NCBI RefSeq assembly: GCF_000280055.1
Contig: NZ_ALAB01000001.1
Coordinates: forward strand, 124,001 to 188,000
DNA length: 64,000 bases
Reading direction: 5' to 3'
DNA from: Alishewanella aestuarii B11
GTDB taxonomy: Bacteria > Pseudomonadota > Gammaproteobacteria > Enterobacterales > Alteromonadaceae
In this document: positions 44,135 to 52,626 of the stretch, piece after piece
Position numbering within the stretch: position 1 is the stretch's first letter
Layout of the letters: the number at the start of each line of letters is the position of its first letter
Made by a program: the position numbers and the translations under genes
Notes under the pieces: generated by a model
What the model was told of the DNA's origin: nothing
Seen by the model: only the letters and a program-made list of their open reading frames with translations
The model's database searches: none

Positions 44135-45568
44135 ATGATGGTGGACGAGCAAAAAATTGAAGTAAAAAATATTCCAACCGGAGTAAAAATTCACCGCCCG
44201 CCCGAGGGCAATCCAAATAAGTATGCTTCCCGGGATCGGATCTATGTCCGGGCAGTAAAGGGGTTACACCAAAGCCTGCGTCGCAATATTGGTTTTGTGT
44301 TTATGGCGTTGTTTTTCGTGTTGCCCTGGATCCAGTTCGATGGCCACCAGGCAATTTTGCTGGATATCTTTGAGCAAAAATTCAATATCTTCGGCCTGAC
44401 GCTCTGGCCACAGGATTTTACCCTGCTGGCTTGGCTGTTTATGATTGCCGCCTATGCCCTGTTCTTTGTGACAACCTTCTATGGCCGGGTGTGGTGCGGT
44501 TATATGTGCCCGCAAACGGTCTGGACCTTTATCTTTATGTGGTTTGAAGAAAAGATCCAGGGTACCCGTAACCAGCGCATGAAGCTGGATCAGGAACCGA
44601 TGAGCTTTAATAAGTTCTGGCGCAAGGCATTAACCCACTTCTGCTGGTTGGCATTTGCCTTGTTCACTGCGTTAATTTTCGTTGGCTACTTTACCCCTAT
44701 CGGTCCGCTGTTTGTTGAGTTCTTTACCTGGCAGGCCGGCTTCTGGGCTACCTTATCGGTGCTGTTTTTTACGCTTTGTACCTATGGTAACGCCGGCTGG
44801 ATGCGGGAAATTATGTGTACACACATTTGCCCCTATGCCCGCTTTCAATCGGCGATGTTTGATAAAGATACCTACACCGTCACCTATGATGCCGCCCGTG
44901 GCGAGAACCGTGGCCCGCGTAGTAAAAAAGATGCGAACTATAAGGAAAAAGGCCTGGGCGACTGTATCGACTGTAACCTGTGTGTACATGTTTGCCCAAC
45001 CGGCATCGATATTCGCAATGGCTTGCAATATGAGTGCATTAACTGTGGTGCCTGTATCGATGCCTGTGACGATACTATGGAGAAAATGGGCTATCCGAAA
45101 GGCCTGATCAGCTATACCACCGAACATACGCTGCAAGGCCGGCCGGCCAAGGTGTTACGGCCAAAACTGGTTGGTTATTTTCTGGTGTTGGTGGTGGTAT
45201 GCGGTGCCTTTATGGTGAATCTGGCAATCCGCTCCCCGCTGGAGCTGGATATTATCCGTGATCGCGGCGCCTTGTACCGGGAAACGCCGGAAGGGCTGGT
45301 GGAAAACACCTATACCCTGGGTATTATCAATAAGTCACAACAGCCGAAGACTCTGGTATTAACGGTAACCGGTATTGATAACCTGCAATGGCTGGGGCCA
45401 ACCGAGGTGGAACTGGCCGGTAGCGAGAGTCGCAATGTGGTAGTCAGTCTGGCGCTGGACCCTTATGAGGCGAAACGCCCGGTGCTGGACCTGACCTTTA
45501 GCGTGCATCACAAAGATGCGCCTGAGGTGCGGGCCGAGCAGGGTAATAAATTCTTCAGTGGTCGCTAA
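44135..45568 (+). CDS. ccoG: Cytochrome c oxidase accessory protein CcoG (FixG/RdxA)
   Basis: A 477-residue polytopic membrane ferredoxin needed for cbb3 oxidase copper assembly. About five transmembrane helices (near 45-65, 90-115, 170-190, 200-220, 350-370), a VWCGYMCPQTVW motif at the end of helix 2, and two [4Fe-4S] motifs (CIDCNLCVHVCP and CINCGACIDACD) near residues 282-312. It ends in an immunoglobulin-like extracytoplasmic domain. The oxidase genes ccoNOPQ are not in the window. The next gene's start overlaps its end. Confidence 0.93.
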   Translation: MMVDEQKIEVKNIPTGVKIHRPPEGNPNKYASRDRIYVRAVKGLHQSLRRNIGFVFMALFFVLPWIQFDGHQAILLDIFEQKFNIFGLTLWPQDFTLLAWLFMIAAYALFFVTTFYGRVWCGYMCPQTVWTFIFMWFEEKIQGTRNQRMKLDQEPMSFNKFWRKALTHFCWLAFALFTALIFVGYFTPIGPLFVEFFTWQAGFWATLSVLFFTLCTYGNAGWMREIMCTHICPYARFQSAMFDKDTYTVTYDAARGENRGPRSKKDANYKEKGLGDCIDCNLCVHVCPTGIDIRNGLQYECINCGACIDACDDTMEKMGYPKGLISYTTEHTLQGRPAKVLRPKLVGYFLVLVVVCGAFMVNLAIRSPLELDIIRDRGALYRETPEGLVENTYTLGIINKSQQPKTLVLTVTGIDNLQWLGPTEVELAGSESRNVVVSLALDPYEAKRPVLDLTFSVHHKDAPEVRAEQGNKFFSGR

Positions 45569-46568
45569 GCCAGTGCAGCAATTTGATTTCTCTACCCTGC
45601 AGCCGGAGCTGATTCTTGATGCGCTACACCACTATGGCCTGGACGTTAGTTCAGGCCTGCTGGCACTGAACAGCTATGAAAACCGTGTCTATCAGTTTAG
45701 TGCTTATCGCGATAATGCGGTCAGCGCCGCGCGCTATGTGGTGAAGTTTTATCGCCCGCAGCGCTGGAGTCTGGCGCAGATTCAGGAAGAGCATCAGTTT
45801 GCTTTTGAATTGCAGGCTAATGAGGTGCCGGTGGTGGCGCCATTGTGCTTTGATGGTGAGAGTGTGTTGCCGTTTCAGGGCTTTTATTTTGCGGTTTTCC
45901 CAAGCCGTGGTGGCCGAACCCTGGAGATCGACAATGACGACCAGCTGGCATTACTGGCGCGCTTTTTAGGCCGGCTGCATCAGGTTGGCCGGCAACAGGT
46001 GTTTCAGGCCCGCCCCCAGCTGAGCATCGACAGCCATTTGCGGCATAGTCAGCAGGTACTGGCGGCGCTGCCTTTGATCCCATCCTATTTACGCCCGGCC
46101 TTTGATTCGGCGCTGCAGCAGGTGATTGCTGAAGCCAGCCGGCAATACCAACCGAAAACCGTGATCCGCTTACACGGTGATTGTCATGCCGGTAATTTGT
46201 TTTACAACGGGGAAAGCCCGTTCTTTGTGGATCTGGATGACTGTCGCAGCGGGCCGGCGATGCAGGACCTGTGGATGATGTTAAACGGTGACCGGCAACA
46301 GCAGCGTGATACGCTGGAGCTGATGCTGGAAGAATATGAGCAATACTGTGATTTCGACCGGACCGAGCTGAAACTGATCGAACCGCTGCGCGCGATGCGT
46401 ATGATTCACTACATGGCCTGGCTGGCGCAGCGCTGGCAGGATCAGGCCTTTGTAATGAACTTTCCGTGGTTTGCCACAGACAAATACTGGGAACAACAAT
46501 GCCTGGCACTAAAAGAGCAGTTGGCATTGTTGCAACAACCACCGTTAAGTCTGGTGCCAGACTACTGA
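45558..46568 (+). CDS. srkA: Stress response kinase A (SrkA/YihE)
   Basis: A 336-residue choline-kinase-like Ser/Thr kinase that counteracts MazF-mediated death in E. coli. Hallmarks: VVKFYRPQRW (Lys for ATP), LHGDCHAGNLFYN (catalytic Asp), FFVDLDDCRSGPAMQDLWM (metal Asp). The GTG at 45558 is chosen; a longer frame from 45516 would lie inside ccoG. It is directly upstream of dsbA, the same pairing as yihE-dsbA in E. coli. Confidence 0.93.
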   Translation: MVAKPVQQFDFSTLQPELILDALHHYGLDVSSGLLALNSYENRVYQFSAYRDNAVSAARYVVKFYRPQRWSLAQIQEEHQFAFELQANEVPVVAPLCFDGESVLPFQGFYFAVFPSRGGRTLEIDNDDQLALLARFLGRLHQVGRQQVFQARPQLSIDSHLRHSQQVLAALPLIPSYLRPAFDSALQQVIAEASRQYQPKTVIRLHGDCHAGNLFYNGESPFFVDLDDCRSGPAMQDLWMMLNGDRQQQRDTLELMLEEYEQYCDFDRTELKLIEPLRAMRMIHYMAWLAQRWQDQAFVMNFPWFATDKYWEQQCLALKEQLALLQQPPLSLVPDY

Positions 46569-46626
46569 GAATTTGTTAAGCTTGCAGCTAAGCACCAAAT
46601 AGTCCCGATTAATCAGAGGTTTTAGA

Positions 46627-47262
46627 ATGAAAAAGTGGTTAGTAGCTGCTGCGGCAGCTGTGCTGTTACCCCTGTCTGCCGTTGCCAGTAATTTCCAGGT
46701 CGGTAAGCACTATGAAGTGATTGCTGAGCAGAAAACCGCCAAGCCGGAAGTGAAAGAATATTTCTCATTCTTCTGTGGTGGTTGTTACGCTTTTGAGCCT
46801 ATTGCCCAGCGCCTGGCGCAGTCTCTACCGGACGGGGTAGAGTTTAAAAAATTCCATGTTGATTTTATTCGCGCTGCGTCACCGGAAATTCAAAATGCGC
46901 TGGCGCGCGCTTATGTGGTAGCAAAAAACCTGGGTAAAGGTGATCAGGTATCCACTGCCATTTTTAACCAAATTCACCGCAGCCGGGTGCCGTTCCGCAG
47001 CGAAGACGATATCCGTAATCTGGTCCTGATTAACGATATTGATGGCGAAACCTATGATAAAGCCATGCGCAGCTTTGGCGTGCGTGGTGCGGTCAATCAG
47101 ATGATGAAAGAGCAGCAGGAACTGAGTGAGCGCCGCGTGCTGACCGGTGTGCCCATGCTGGTGGTAAATGGTAAATATAAGATCCTGAATGAGAGTCTGA
47201 ATCAACGTAATATGCAGCAGGAAATGCAGCAGTTAGTCGAGTACCTGCTGAGTAAAGACTAA
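46627..47262 (+). CDS. dsbA: Thiol:disulfide interchange protein DsbA
   Basis: A 211-residue periplasmic oxidase that introduces disulfides. The signal peptide ends near residue 20 (SAVAS). The active site is in YFSFFCGGCYAFEP (Cys near residues 50 and 53) and the cis-Pro in TGVPMLVVNG. The dipeptide between the active Cys is Gly-Gly rather than the canonical Pro-His, a change known to affect redox potential in other DsbA proteins. The rest of the fold is standard. Confidence 0.92.
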   Translation: MKKWLVAAAAAVLLPLSAVASNFQVGKHYEVIAEQKTAKPEVKEYFSFFCGGCYAFEPIAQRLAQSLPDGVEFKKFHVDFIRAASPEIQNALARAYVVAKNLGKGDQVSTAIFNQIHRSRVPFRSEDDIRNLVLINDIDGETYDKAMRSFGVRGAVNQMMKEQQELSERRVLTGVPMLVVNGKYKILNESLNQRNMQQEMQQLVEYLLSKD

Positions 47263-47285
47263 TACCCTGTAGCCAGTTCAAATCA

Positions 47286-47310
47286 AAAGGCCAGCATCAT
47301 GCTGGCCTTT
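47286..47310. terminator. Bidirectional terminator between dsbA and the DUF4920 gene
   Basis: AAAGGCCAGCAT and ATGCTGGCCTTT form a perfect 12-bp stem with a one-base centre, flanked by A- and T-rich ends. It serves two convergent genes. Confidence 0.8.
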
Positions 47311-47316
47311 GTCGTT

Positions 47317-47709
47317 TTACTCGCCGGCAATTTCAACGGCGGTTGGTACCAACTGATACGCATCTGGCTTGCCTTCACCCTGTGGCCAGACTTTAACCGT
47401 GCCAGTGGCGTAGGCGGTTTTGCCCTTGGCGCTTAACGGAAACACCATATCACCGTCCCGCACCTTGATCCGAAAGCGTGGCTCATTTTCGGCGGTGGCC
47501 AGCGTCATCCAGCACTGTTGCTTAGTGCAAACCCCGGTGACTTCGCCTACTACGGTAACCTGTTGCTCCAGATAAGCCGCCGGTTTAGCCAAAATACTGG
47601 CAACGGCAGTGATTTGTTGCTTATTGACGGTGTCACCAAACGTTACCGGCTCTGCTGCAATAACAGCGGAGGCCAGTAGCAAGCTCAATGCGGTAGTGAT
47701 TAATCTCAT
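47317..47709 (-). CDS. DUF4920 exported protein
   Basis: A 130-residue periplasmic protein. The signal peptide covers about the first 18 residues (ending VIAAE). The rest has an OB-like beta pattern with the hallmark EVTGVCTKQQCWMTL, whose two Cys suit metal or redox binding, and the FRIKVRDGDMVFPLSAKGK strand. Family function is unknown. Confidence 0.82.
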   Translation of the reverse strand: MRLITTALSLLLASAVIAAEPVTFGDTVNKQQITAVASILAKPAAYLEQQVTVVGEVTGVCTKQQCWMTLATAENEPRFRIKVRDGDMVFPLSAKGKTAYATGTVKVWPQGEGKPDAYQLVPTAVEIAGE

Positions 47710-47794
47710 AGTACCCTCAAGTTAAATAAGAAGCATTCTTATGCAATTTACCTGTAATATGCGGTCTTTGCCAGCATCTGCCGGCCTTTACAGA

Positions 47795-47822
47795 TAAAAA
47801 AACGCAGCATTGCGCTGCGTTT
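47795..47822 (-). terminator. Terminator of the S9 peptidase gene
   Basis: On the minus strand AAACGCAGC-gcaat-GCTGCGTTT is followed by a run of T. It lies 18 bases after the peptidase stop and is a textbook intrinsic terminator. Confidence 0.8.
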
Positions 47823-47840
47823 AGATATTTAGTTTAACCC

Positions 47841-49871
47841 TTAGCGGGCACCCGGCTCGGCAAAGCGGGTCATCCAGTCTTTCACCTGGTTATACCAATA
47901 AATCGAGTTATTTGGCTTCAGGATCCAGTGGTTTTCGTCCGGGAAGTAGATCATACGCGACTCGACACCACGGCTTTGTAAGGTACGGAACAGCTCAAAG
48001 CCCTGCCCAACCGGGACCCGGTAGTCTAGCTGGCCATGGATCACCAGAGTCGGGGTATTAAAGTTGCCGGCATAATAGTGTGGCGAAATGCTCTTATAGA
48101 TCTCCGGGTTATCCCAGTAGTGACCAAAGCGGGTGGCGTGCACTGCAAAGTCAGCCGACATCTGCGAGTACATATTGTATACCGCAGCATGGATCAGCAG
48201 GGCTTTAAACGGATGCTCGGTACCCAGCAGAATTGACGTTAAGTAGCCGCCATAGCTGGCACCACCGGCCACCATACGCTCGCTGTCAATCCAGGGCTGA
48301 TTCTGGAACCAGGCTGTGGCGGCCTGAATATCAGCCAGTGGCTTGGTGCGCCAGTCCGGGTTAATCGCATCGGTAAAGTCCTGGCCAAAGCCACTGGAAC
48401 CATGGAAGTTAGGCCAGGCGGTGACATAACCCCAGGACGCGAAGGTTTGCGCATTCCAGCGGTAGCTAAAGCTGTCGGTAATGGCATTGTGTGGGCCGCC
48501 ATGGATCAGCAGGAATAACGGATACTTTTTCGATTTATCAAAACCGGCCGGGTAATGTACCCACATCTGGATGTCATTACCATCAGCACCCTTATAGGTA
48601 ACCGACTCGTAACTACCCAGCTCGGTTTTTGCCAGCAACTCATCATTAAAGCTGTCCAGACGGGTAGTGCGACCGTTACGGATATCCACTTTGACCAGCC
48701 GTGCCGGGAACATAAAGCTTTCGTTGGTGGCTACCAGCACGTTATTGCCAGCCAGGGCCGGGCTGTTAAAGCTGGTGTCTTTGGTAATGGCTCTTTCTTT
48801 ACCGCTGCGGGCATCAATTTGATACAGGCGGCTGGTGCCGGCGTCATCAATGCTGGCGAAGAAGCTACGGCTATCGTTGCTCCAGACAAAGTTGCTAACT
48901 GAACGATCCCAGTTGCCGGTCAGTTCGCGCGTGGTTTTCGCTGCCAGATCATAGATCATCAGCCGGGCGGTATCGCCATAAAAACCCTGAATTTTCTGCC
49001 GGCTAAAGGCTAAGCTTTTGCCATCAGGGCTAAAGCTTGGGTTGCTGTCCGGTGCTTGATTATCCGGGGTGATATTTTCTGCTTTATCGCTGCCAATAGC
49101 CGCTAAGAAAATATCAATTTTTGGATCAACGGTATTGTCTGAACCGTTGGCATTAAAGGCGATAAAGCGCTCTTGCGGGTGCACATCGTAGCTGCTGGCG
49201 CTCTGGCTGGAACGCGGCAGCTCGCGGCCAAATTTCTGGGTTACCGGCTCAACGGCACCGCCTTTGGCCGGAATACGGAACACATGAGCCTGGCGGTTTT
49301 CGTCAATCCAGTGATCGAAATGGGAATAGGGTAAGGCGTTCCACTGCCAGGCCGAGACTTTTTTGTCTTTGTTGGCTTTTAACTCTGCCGCCATCTCTTC
49401 CCAGTTTTTACCCGGCCAAACGCGGCTGATAAAATACAGATGCTCACCTACCCATTTAATGCCATAAACCCCGGTTGGCACTTCGGTTAAGCGCTGGGCT
49501 TCACCCGGTGTGGTTAATGGCAGCAGGTAAATCTGGCCGGCTTCATCTTTATTACGCTGGCTGATAAAGGCCAGGGTTTTGCCATCCGGCGAAAAAGTCG
49601 CTTCGCTGGCGCGCATACCATCCACCGTCAGCGGTCGCTGCTGGCCCTTGTCGTCAAATAACCATAGACGGGTATGGCCCTGATCGGCTTTCACATCAAA
49701 GCGGGTAACAGGGGCAACGATAAACTTACCGTCAGCGGAGGCTACCGGGCTGCCTATGCGCTCCAGTTGCCACATCCGCTCGACACTTAAGCTGTTATCC
49801 TGTTCGCTGCTGGCCAGTGCCGCCAGCGGTAACCACAGAAGTAACAGCCAGAGTTGCTGTAGTTTTTTCAT
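47841..49871 (-). CDS. Exported S9-family serine peptidase (prolyl oligopeptidase/DPP type)
   Basis: A 676-residue peptidase. Signal peptide about residues 1-20 (MKKLQQLWLLLLWLPLAALA). An N-terminal beta-propeller (about 30-420, repeated FSPDGKTLAF/FSPDGKSLAF blades) precedes the alpha/beta-hydrolase domain, where the catalytic Ser is in GGASYGGY (about 523), the Asp in GQLDYRVP and the His in DENHWILKP. It cleaves short peptides, probably in the periplasm; exact specificity is unknown. Confidence 0.9.
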   Translation of the reverse strand: MKKLQQLWLLLLWLPLAALASSEQDNSLSVERMWQLERIGSPVASADGKFIVAPVTRFDVKADQGHTRLWLFDDKGQQRPLTVDGMRASEATFSPDGKTLAFISQRNKDEAGQIYLLPLTTPGEAQRLTEVPTGVYGIKWVGEHLYFISRVWPGKNWEEMAAELKANKDKKVSAWQWNALPYSHFDHWIDENRQAHVFRIPAKGGAVEPVTQKFGRELPRSSQSASSYDVHPQERFIAFNANGSDNTVDPKIDIFLAAIGSDKAENITPDNQAPDSNPSFSPDGKSLAFSRQKIQGFYGDTARLMIYDLAAKTTRELTGNWDRSVSNFVWSNDSRSFFASIDDAGTSRLYQIDARSGKERAITKDTSFNSPALAGNNVLVATNESFMFPARLVKVDIRNGRTTRLDSFNDELLAKTELGSYESVTYKGADGNDIQMWVHYPAGFDKSKKYPLFLLIHGGPHNAITDSFSYRWNAQTFASWGYVTAWPNFHGSSGFGQDFTDAINPDWRTKPLADIQAATAWFQNQPWIDSERMVAGGASYGGYLTSILLGTEHPFKALLIHAAVYNMYSQMSADFAVHATRFGHYWDNPEIYKSISPHYYAGNFNTPTLVIHGQLDYRVPVGQGFELFRTLQSRGVESRMIYFPDENHWILKPNNSIYWYNQVKDWMTRFAEPGAR

Positions 49872-50104
49872 CTTGGACTCCGGTTGTTTTTTATTGTCGC
49901 TGCGATGTTAGCACAAGTGCGGACTGGCCCAAGCCGTTTTGCCGCAGCATGCGGCGTTTTAGTCGGAAATGCCACCTGGTGGTATTGCTACTGGCTTTAT
50001 GATCCGGCCGCTTGATATCTGATGTGTATTGGAAAAGTCTGTCATAGGGCCTTAGGGATTTTGCTATACTGCCGGCCGTTGTAACGCCGGATATCAGACA
50101 GCCA

Positions 50105-50665
50105 ATGGTGAGCAAGCCCAATCAAATACAGACAACAAGCCAGTATGGCCTGGGTGATCCCGATGCCCGCTTTTGTGTTTATGTCGCGAACCGACCACCC
50201 ATGCTGGAATATCAGGCTCTGGCCCAGATTCAGCCGCTATGCCGCAGCGAAATCGCGTTGATCAATCAGGCCTGCGGCAATGGCTGGCGCAAAGTATTTA
50301 ATGTTTATGCCAAGCTGCTGTTTGCGCTGCCGCAAACGCCGTTGTTTACATTCCACCAGCATGCCGCCAGCTGGCAAGATTATCGCGATAGCCGGCTGTT
50401 ACAAAACGGTAGTGATACTGCGCTATTATTTTCCGCACCACAGCTTGAGCCGGTAACAGATCGCATCCATATTATTGCCGGCCGCACCTTTGCCAAAGCG
50501 CTGCTGGAACAGGGGTTAGCAGCACAGTTGCAGTGGCTAAATGCCGAATTTGCTATTGATAAGCGGCAACGGCTAATGGTTTGCCCGTATTTTGACTACC
50601 GGCAGCTTAATAATGAGAAAATTGCTTATCTGGTTAGCCTGATTCGGCAGTTGGAGACGTTTTAA
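50105..50665 (+). CDS. Conserved hypothetical protein (possibly DUF6942)
   Basis: A 186-residue cytosolic protein without signal or membrane segments. Two conserved-looking blocks are NGWRKVFNVYAKLLFALPQ and IHIIAGRTFAKALL. It resembles proteins labelled DUF6942, but I am unsure. It overlaps the following nucleotidyltransferase-like gene by one base (TAATG), so both are co-translated. Confidence 0.65.
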   Translation: MVSKPNQIQTTSQYGLGDPDARFCVYVANRPPMLEYQALAQIQPLCRSEIALINQACGNGWRKVFNVYAKLLFALPQTPLFTFHQHAASWQDYRDSRLLQNGSDTALLFSAPQLEPVTDRIHIIAGRTFAKALLEQGLAAQLQWLNAEFAIDKRQRLMVCPYFDYRQLNNEKIAYLVSLIRQLETF

Positions 50666-51138
50666 TGAACCTGTCTGCGCAGTTACAGCAGCTTTCGACG
50701 TTACTACAACCTTACCCCTTTGGTATTGGTGGCAGTTGTTTACTCTGGCAATTGGGGCTGGAAGCGAACCCGGGCGATATCGACGTGGTTTGCCGCGAGC
50801 AGGATTTCGACGCCATTTGCCAGCTGTTAGCTCAGCATTATCAACCAGAAGCCGTGACTTTTAACCCTGACTTTGTCACCCGCCACTTTGCCCGTTTTAG
50901 CCAGCCGGGTCAGCGTGATATTGAACTGATGGCCGGCATTGCCGTACTACAACAAGGCAAGCTAATCGAATGGACATTCCACCCGGAACGCTGCTACTGG
51001 CAAAACCAGATCTGCTTTATGCCCGCCAGCGACTGGCTGGAACTGTACGGCTTGTTTAACCGCCCCAAGCGGGTGGAGACGTTACAGCGGTATTTGGCGC
51101 AGAGCAATTCACCTTGCTCCAAGCGAGATGCAGTTTGA
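50665..51138 (+). CDS. Nucleotidyltransferase-like protein
   Basis: A 157-residue protein with the helix-turn and acidic motif of the nucleotidyltransferase fold: GIGGSCLLWQLGL followed by PGDIDVVCRE, then a third Asp region QRDIELMAG. It resembles the MNT/aminoglycoside adenylyltransferase-like group and might modify an RNA, protein or small molecule. Partner is the co-translated gene before it. Its 3' end overlaps a convergent gene by 83 bases. Confidence 0.7.
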   Translation: MNLSAQLQQLSTLLQPYPFGIGGSCLLWQLGLEANPGDIDVVCREQDFDAICQLLAQHYQPEAVTFNPDFVTRHFARFSQPGQRDIELMAGIAVLQQGKLIEWTFHPERCYWQNQICFMPASDWLELYGLFNRPKRVETLQRYLAQSNSPCSKRDAV

Positions 51139-51523
51139 TCAGTTTCCAGAGCAGAAATAGTTTAAAAATTAACATCAGCTCGAATTTACTACTGTTTAGT
51201 AGTGCAAAAACATCATTAAGAATGCTAACCCCACCTAACAATATGCAAATATTCAGGCCCCAGCTATAGCCTCGAATTAAGCCCCAGATACTGCTGATTA
51301 CAACAACAAAACAAGCAGAGACAAGGATAAAATTGGCGAATGAGCGTTCAATGTTGATGCTGACAGCGTCAGAGAGGTGTGGTTGAAACCAATAGAAAGC
51401 CAAGAAAAAATATGACAGCAGGTGAAGCCCAAGCCCTAAAATCGCTAACAGCTTGAGCCAACCAGGTATAAGCTGAATCCGTTGTAGTTTCAGCACCACT
51501 CTTAAGCTCTCTTCGCTTGACAT
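51056..51523 (-). CDS. Hypothetical membrane protein
   Basis: A 155-residue protein with four predicted transmembrane helices after a short cytoplasmic start (MSSEESLRVVLKLQRI). The ATG at 51523 is preceded by AAAGGAGA, a very good ribosome binding site. The last 28 codons overlap the convergent nucleotidyltransferase-like gene and read as a polar tail, so its true stop might have been displaced. No family recognised. Confidence 0.65.
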   Translation of the reverse strand: MSSEESLRVVLKLQRIQLIPGWLKLLAILGLGLHLLSYFFLAFYWFQPHLSDAVSINIERSFANFILVSACFVVVISSIWGLIRGYSWGLNICILLGGVSILNDVFALLNSSKFELMLIFKLFLLWKLIKLHLAWSKVNCSAPNTAVTSPPAWGG

Positions 51524-51678
51524 CTCAGATCTCCTTTCCGTTATAAAATTGATAATAGCCCAGCAGCTAGAGTCAATCAAATCTTGTACGCCATCTCAGT
51601 ATTTGCGATATAAGCAATGATCTTGGACTTTTTAGTTAATATGCTTTTACTAGCGAAAATAAACTTGGGGAGACACGG

Positions 51679-52437
51679 ATGGCGCCACTAAATTGGAGCA
51701 GAGACCAAAGCTTAGTCGCTTTTAGTTTGTACTGGCGTTTACCTTTCGGGCGTTTTCACTCCAATAATCCAGAAATTATAAAATATGCTGCTTTAATTCA
51801 GCGCACCCCATCGGCGTTAGCAATGAAGCTCTCCAACATTGCCAGTTTAGATCCTGCCATTTTGATGACCGGTCGCTCGGGATTAAAAGCCGCGTCAAAA
51901 ATGGATAAAGCATTATGGCAAGAAATGCAGCAAGATTGGCCGACCTTTGTACTTGCTATGGCACAGGCAGAGGCAAGTTTTACGGGTTCCCAATCAGAGC
52001 AAATGCAGCAAACTGAAGACGTTAAAATCACCACTAAGCTAAGTGAAGTTCAACAGCGGGTTGGTCAGAGCTTTTTTCGTAATGCCGTATTAAGCGCTTA
52101 TGACTATCGTTGTTGCATTACCGGCTTAGCAAATCCTCGTTTATTGGTCGCGAGCCATATCGTGCCATGGCGTAGTGACGAGCAAAATCGGCTTAACCCA
52201 ACTAATGGTTTGGCGCTATCAGCTCTCCACGATAAAGCTTTTGATTTGGGATTGATTACTATTAGCGAGGATTATCGAGTCATCGTTTCGACAAAGTATA
52301 AACCGACAACAGATCCATTTTTCGATGAAACGATTTTGCGCTTTGATGGTAAGCCGATTCTATTGCCAGAGAAGTTTTTACCTGCTCCCGAGTTTCTAAC
52401 CTTTCACCGAGAGCAGATTTTTGAGAAGGCGGTGTAA
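51679..52437 (+). CDS. HNH endonuclease (HNH_2 type)
   Basis: A 252-residue protein with a C-terminal HNH nuclease. The signature is RVGQSFFRNAVLSAYDYRC followed by LVASHIVPWRSD, NGLALSALHDKAFD: first His, Asn and third His are present, and two Cys (RCCITG) may hold zinc. The N-terminal 110 residues are helical and probably recognise DNA. Such proteins act as stand-alone restriction or homing-like enzymes; target unknown. It is 230 bases upstream of an ATPase with a PD-(D/E)XK-like end. Confidence 0.82.
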   Translation: MAPLNWSRDQSLVAFSLYWRLPFGRFHSNNPEIIKYAALIQRTPSALAMKLSNIASLDPAILMTGRSGLKAASKMDKALWQEMQQDWPTFVLAMAQAEASFTGSQSEQMQQTEDVKITTKLSEVQQRVGQSFFRNAVLSAYDYRCCITGLANPRLLVASHIVPWRSDEQNRLNPTNGLALSALHDKAFDLGLITISEDYRVIVSTKYKPTTDPFFDETILRFDGKPILLPEKFLPAPEFLTFHREQIFEKAV

Positions 52438-52506
52438 AGGCTGAATTTGTTTTCTGCTATTTTCGTCCACATCGTGGCGATAAGACGTTTCCATGCACTG
52501 CGACCT

Positions 52507-52589
52507 CACTTTTACGCGCATAAAAGTGTAGTTTATCACTTTTTTATGCGCATAAAAATGTTGATTTGTTTGTTTTTATGCGCATAAAA
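52507..52589. repeat. Three palindromes TTTTATGCGCATAAAA at exact 32-bp spacing
   Basis: The 16-bp palindrome occurs at 52510-52525 (one mismatch: ACGCGCAT), 52542-52557 and 52574-52589. The start-to-start distance is exactly 32 bases twice, about three helical turns, so all three lie on the same face of the helix. Copy 1 extends as CACTTTTA...TAAAAGTG. They end 38 bases before the ATPase start. No promoter boxes other than these AT-rich arms are evident. Confidence 0.85.
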
Positions 52590-52626
52590 GTGTAGTCTTG
52601 CTGCAGTGTCCCTGCTGGAGCCTGCC

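Noticed and set aside
45817-46542. A 241-codon minus-strand frame.
   Set aside because: It is antisense to srkA, Pro/Ser/Ala-rich as expected from GC-rich antisense, without a ribosome binding site.
52507-52589. The evenly spaced palindromes could be a minimal CRISPR array.
   Set aside because: The repeat is only 16 bp, the spacers are 16 bp and partly similar, and no cas genes are nearby.
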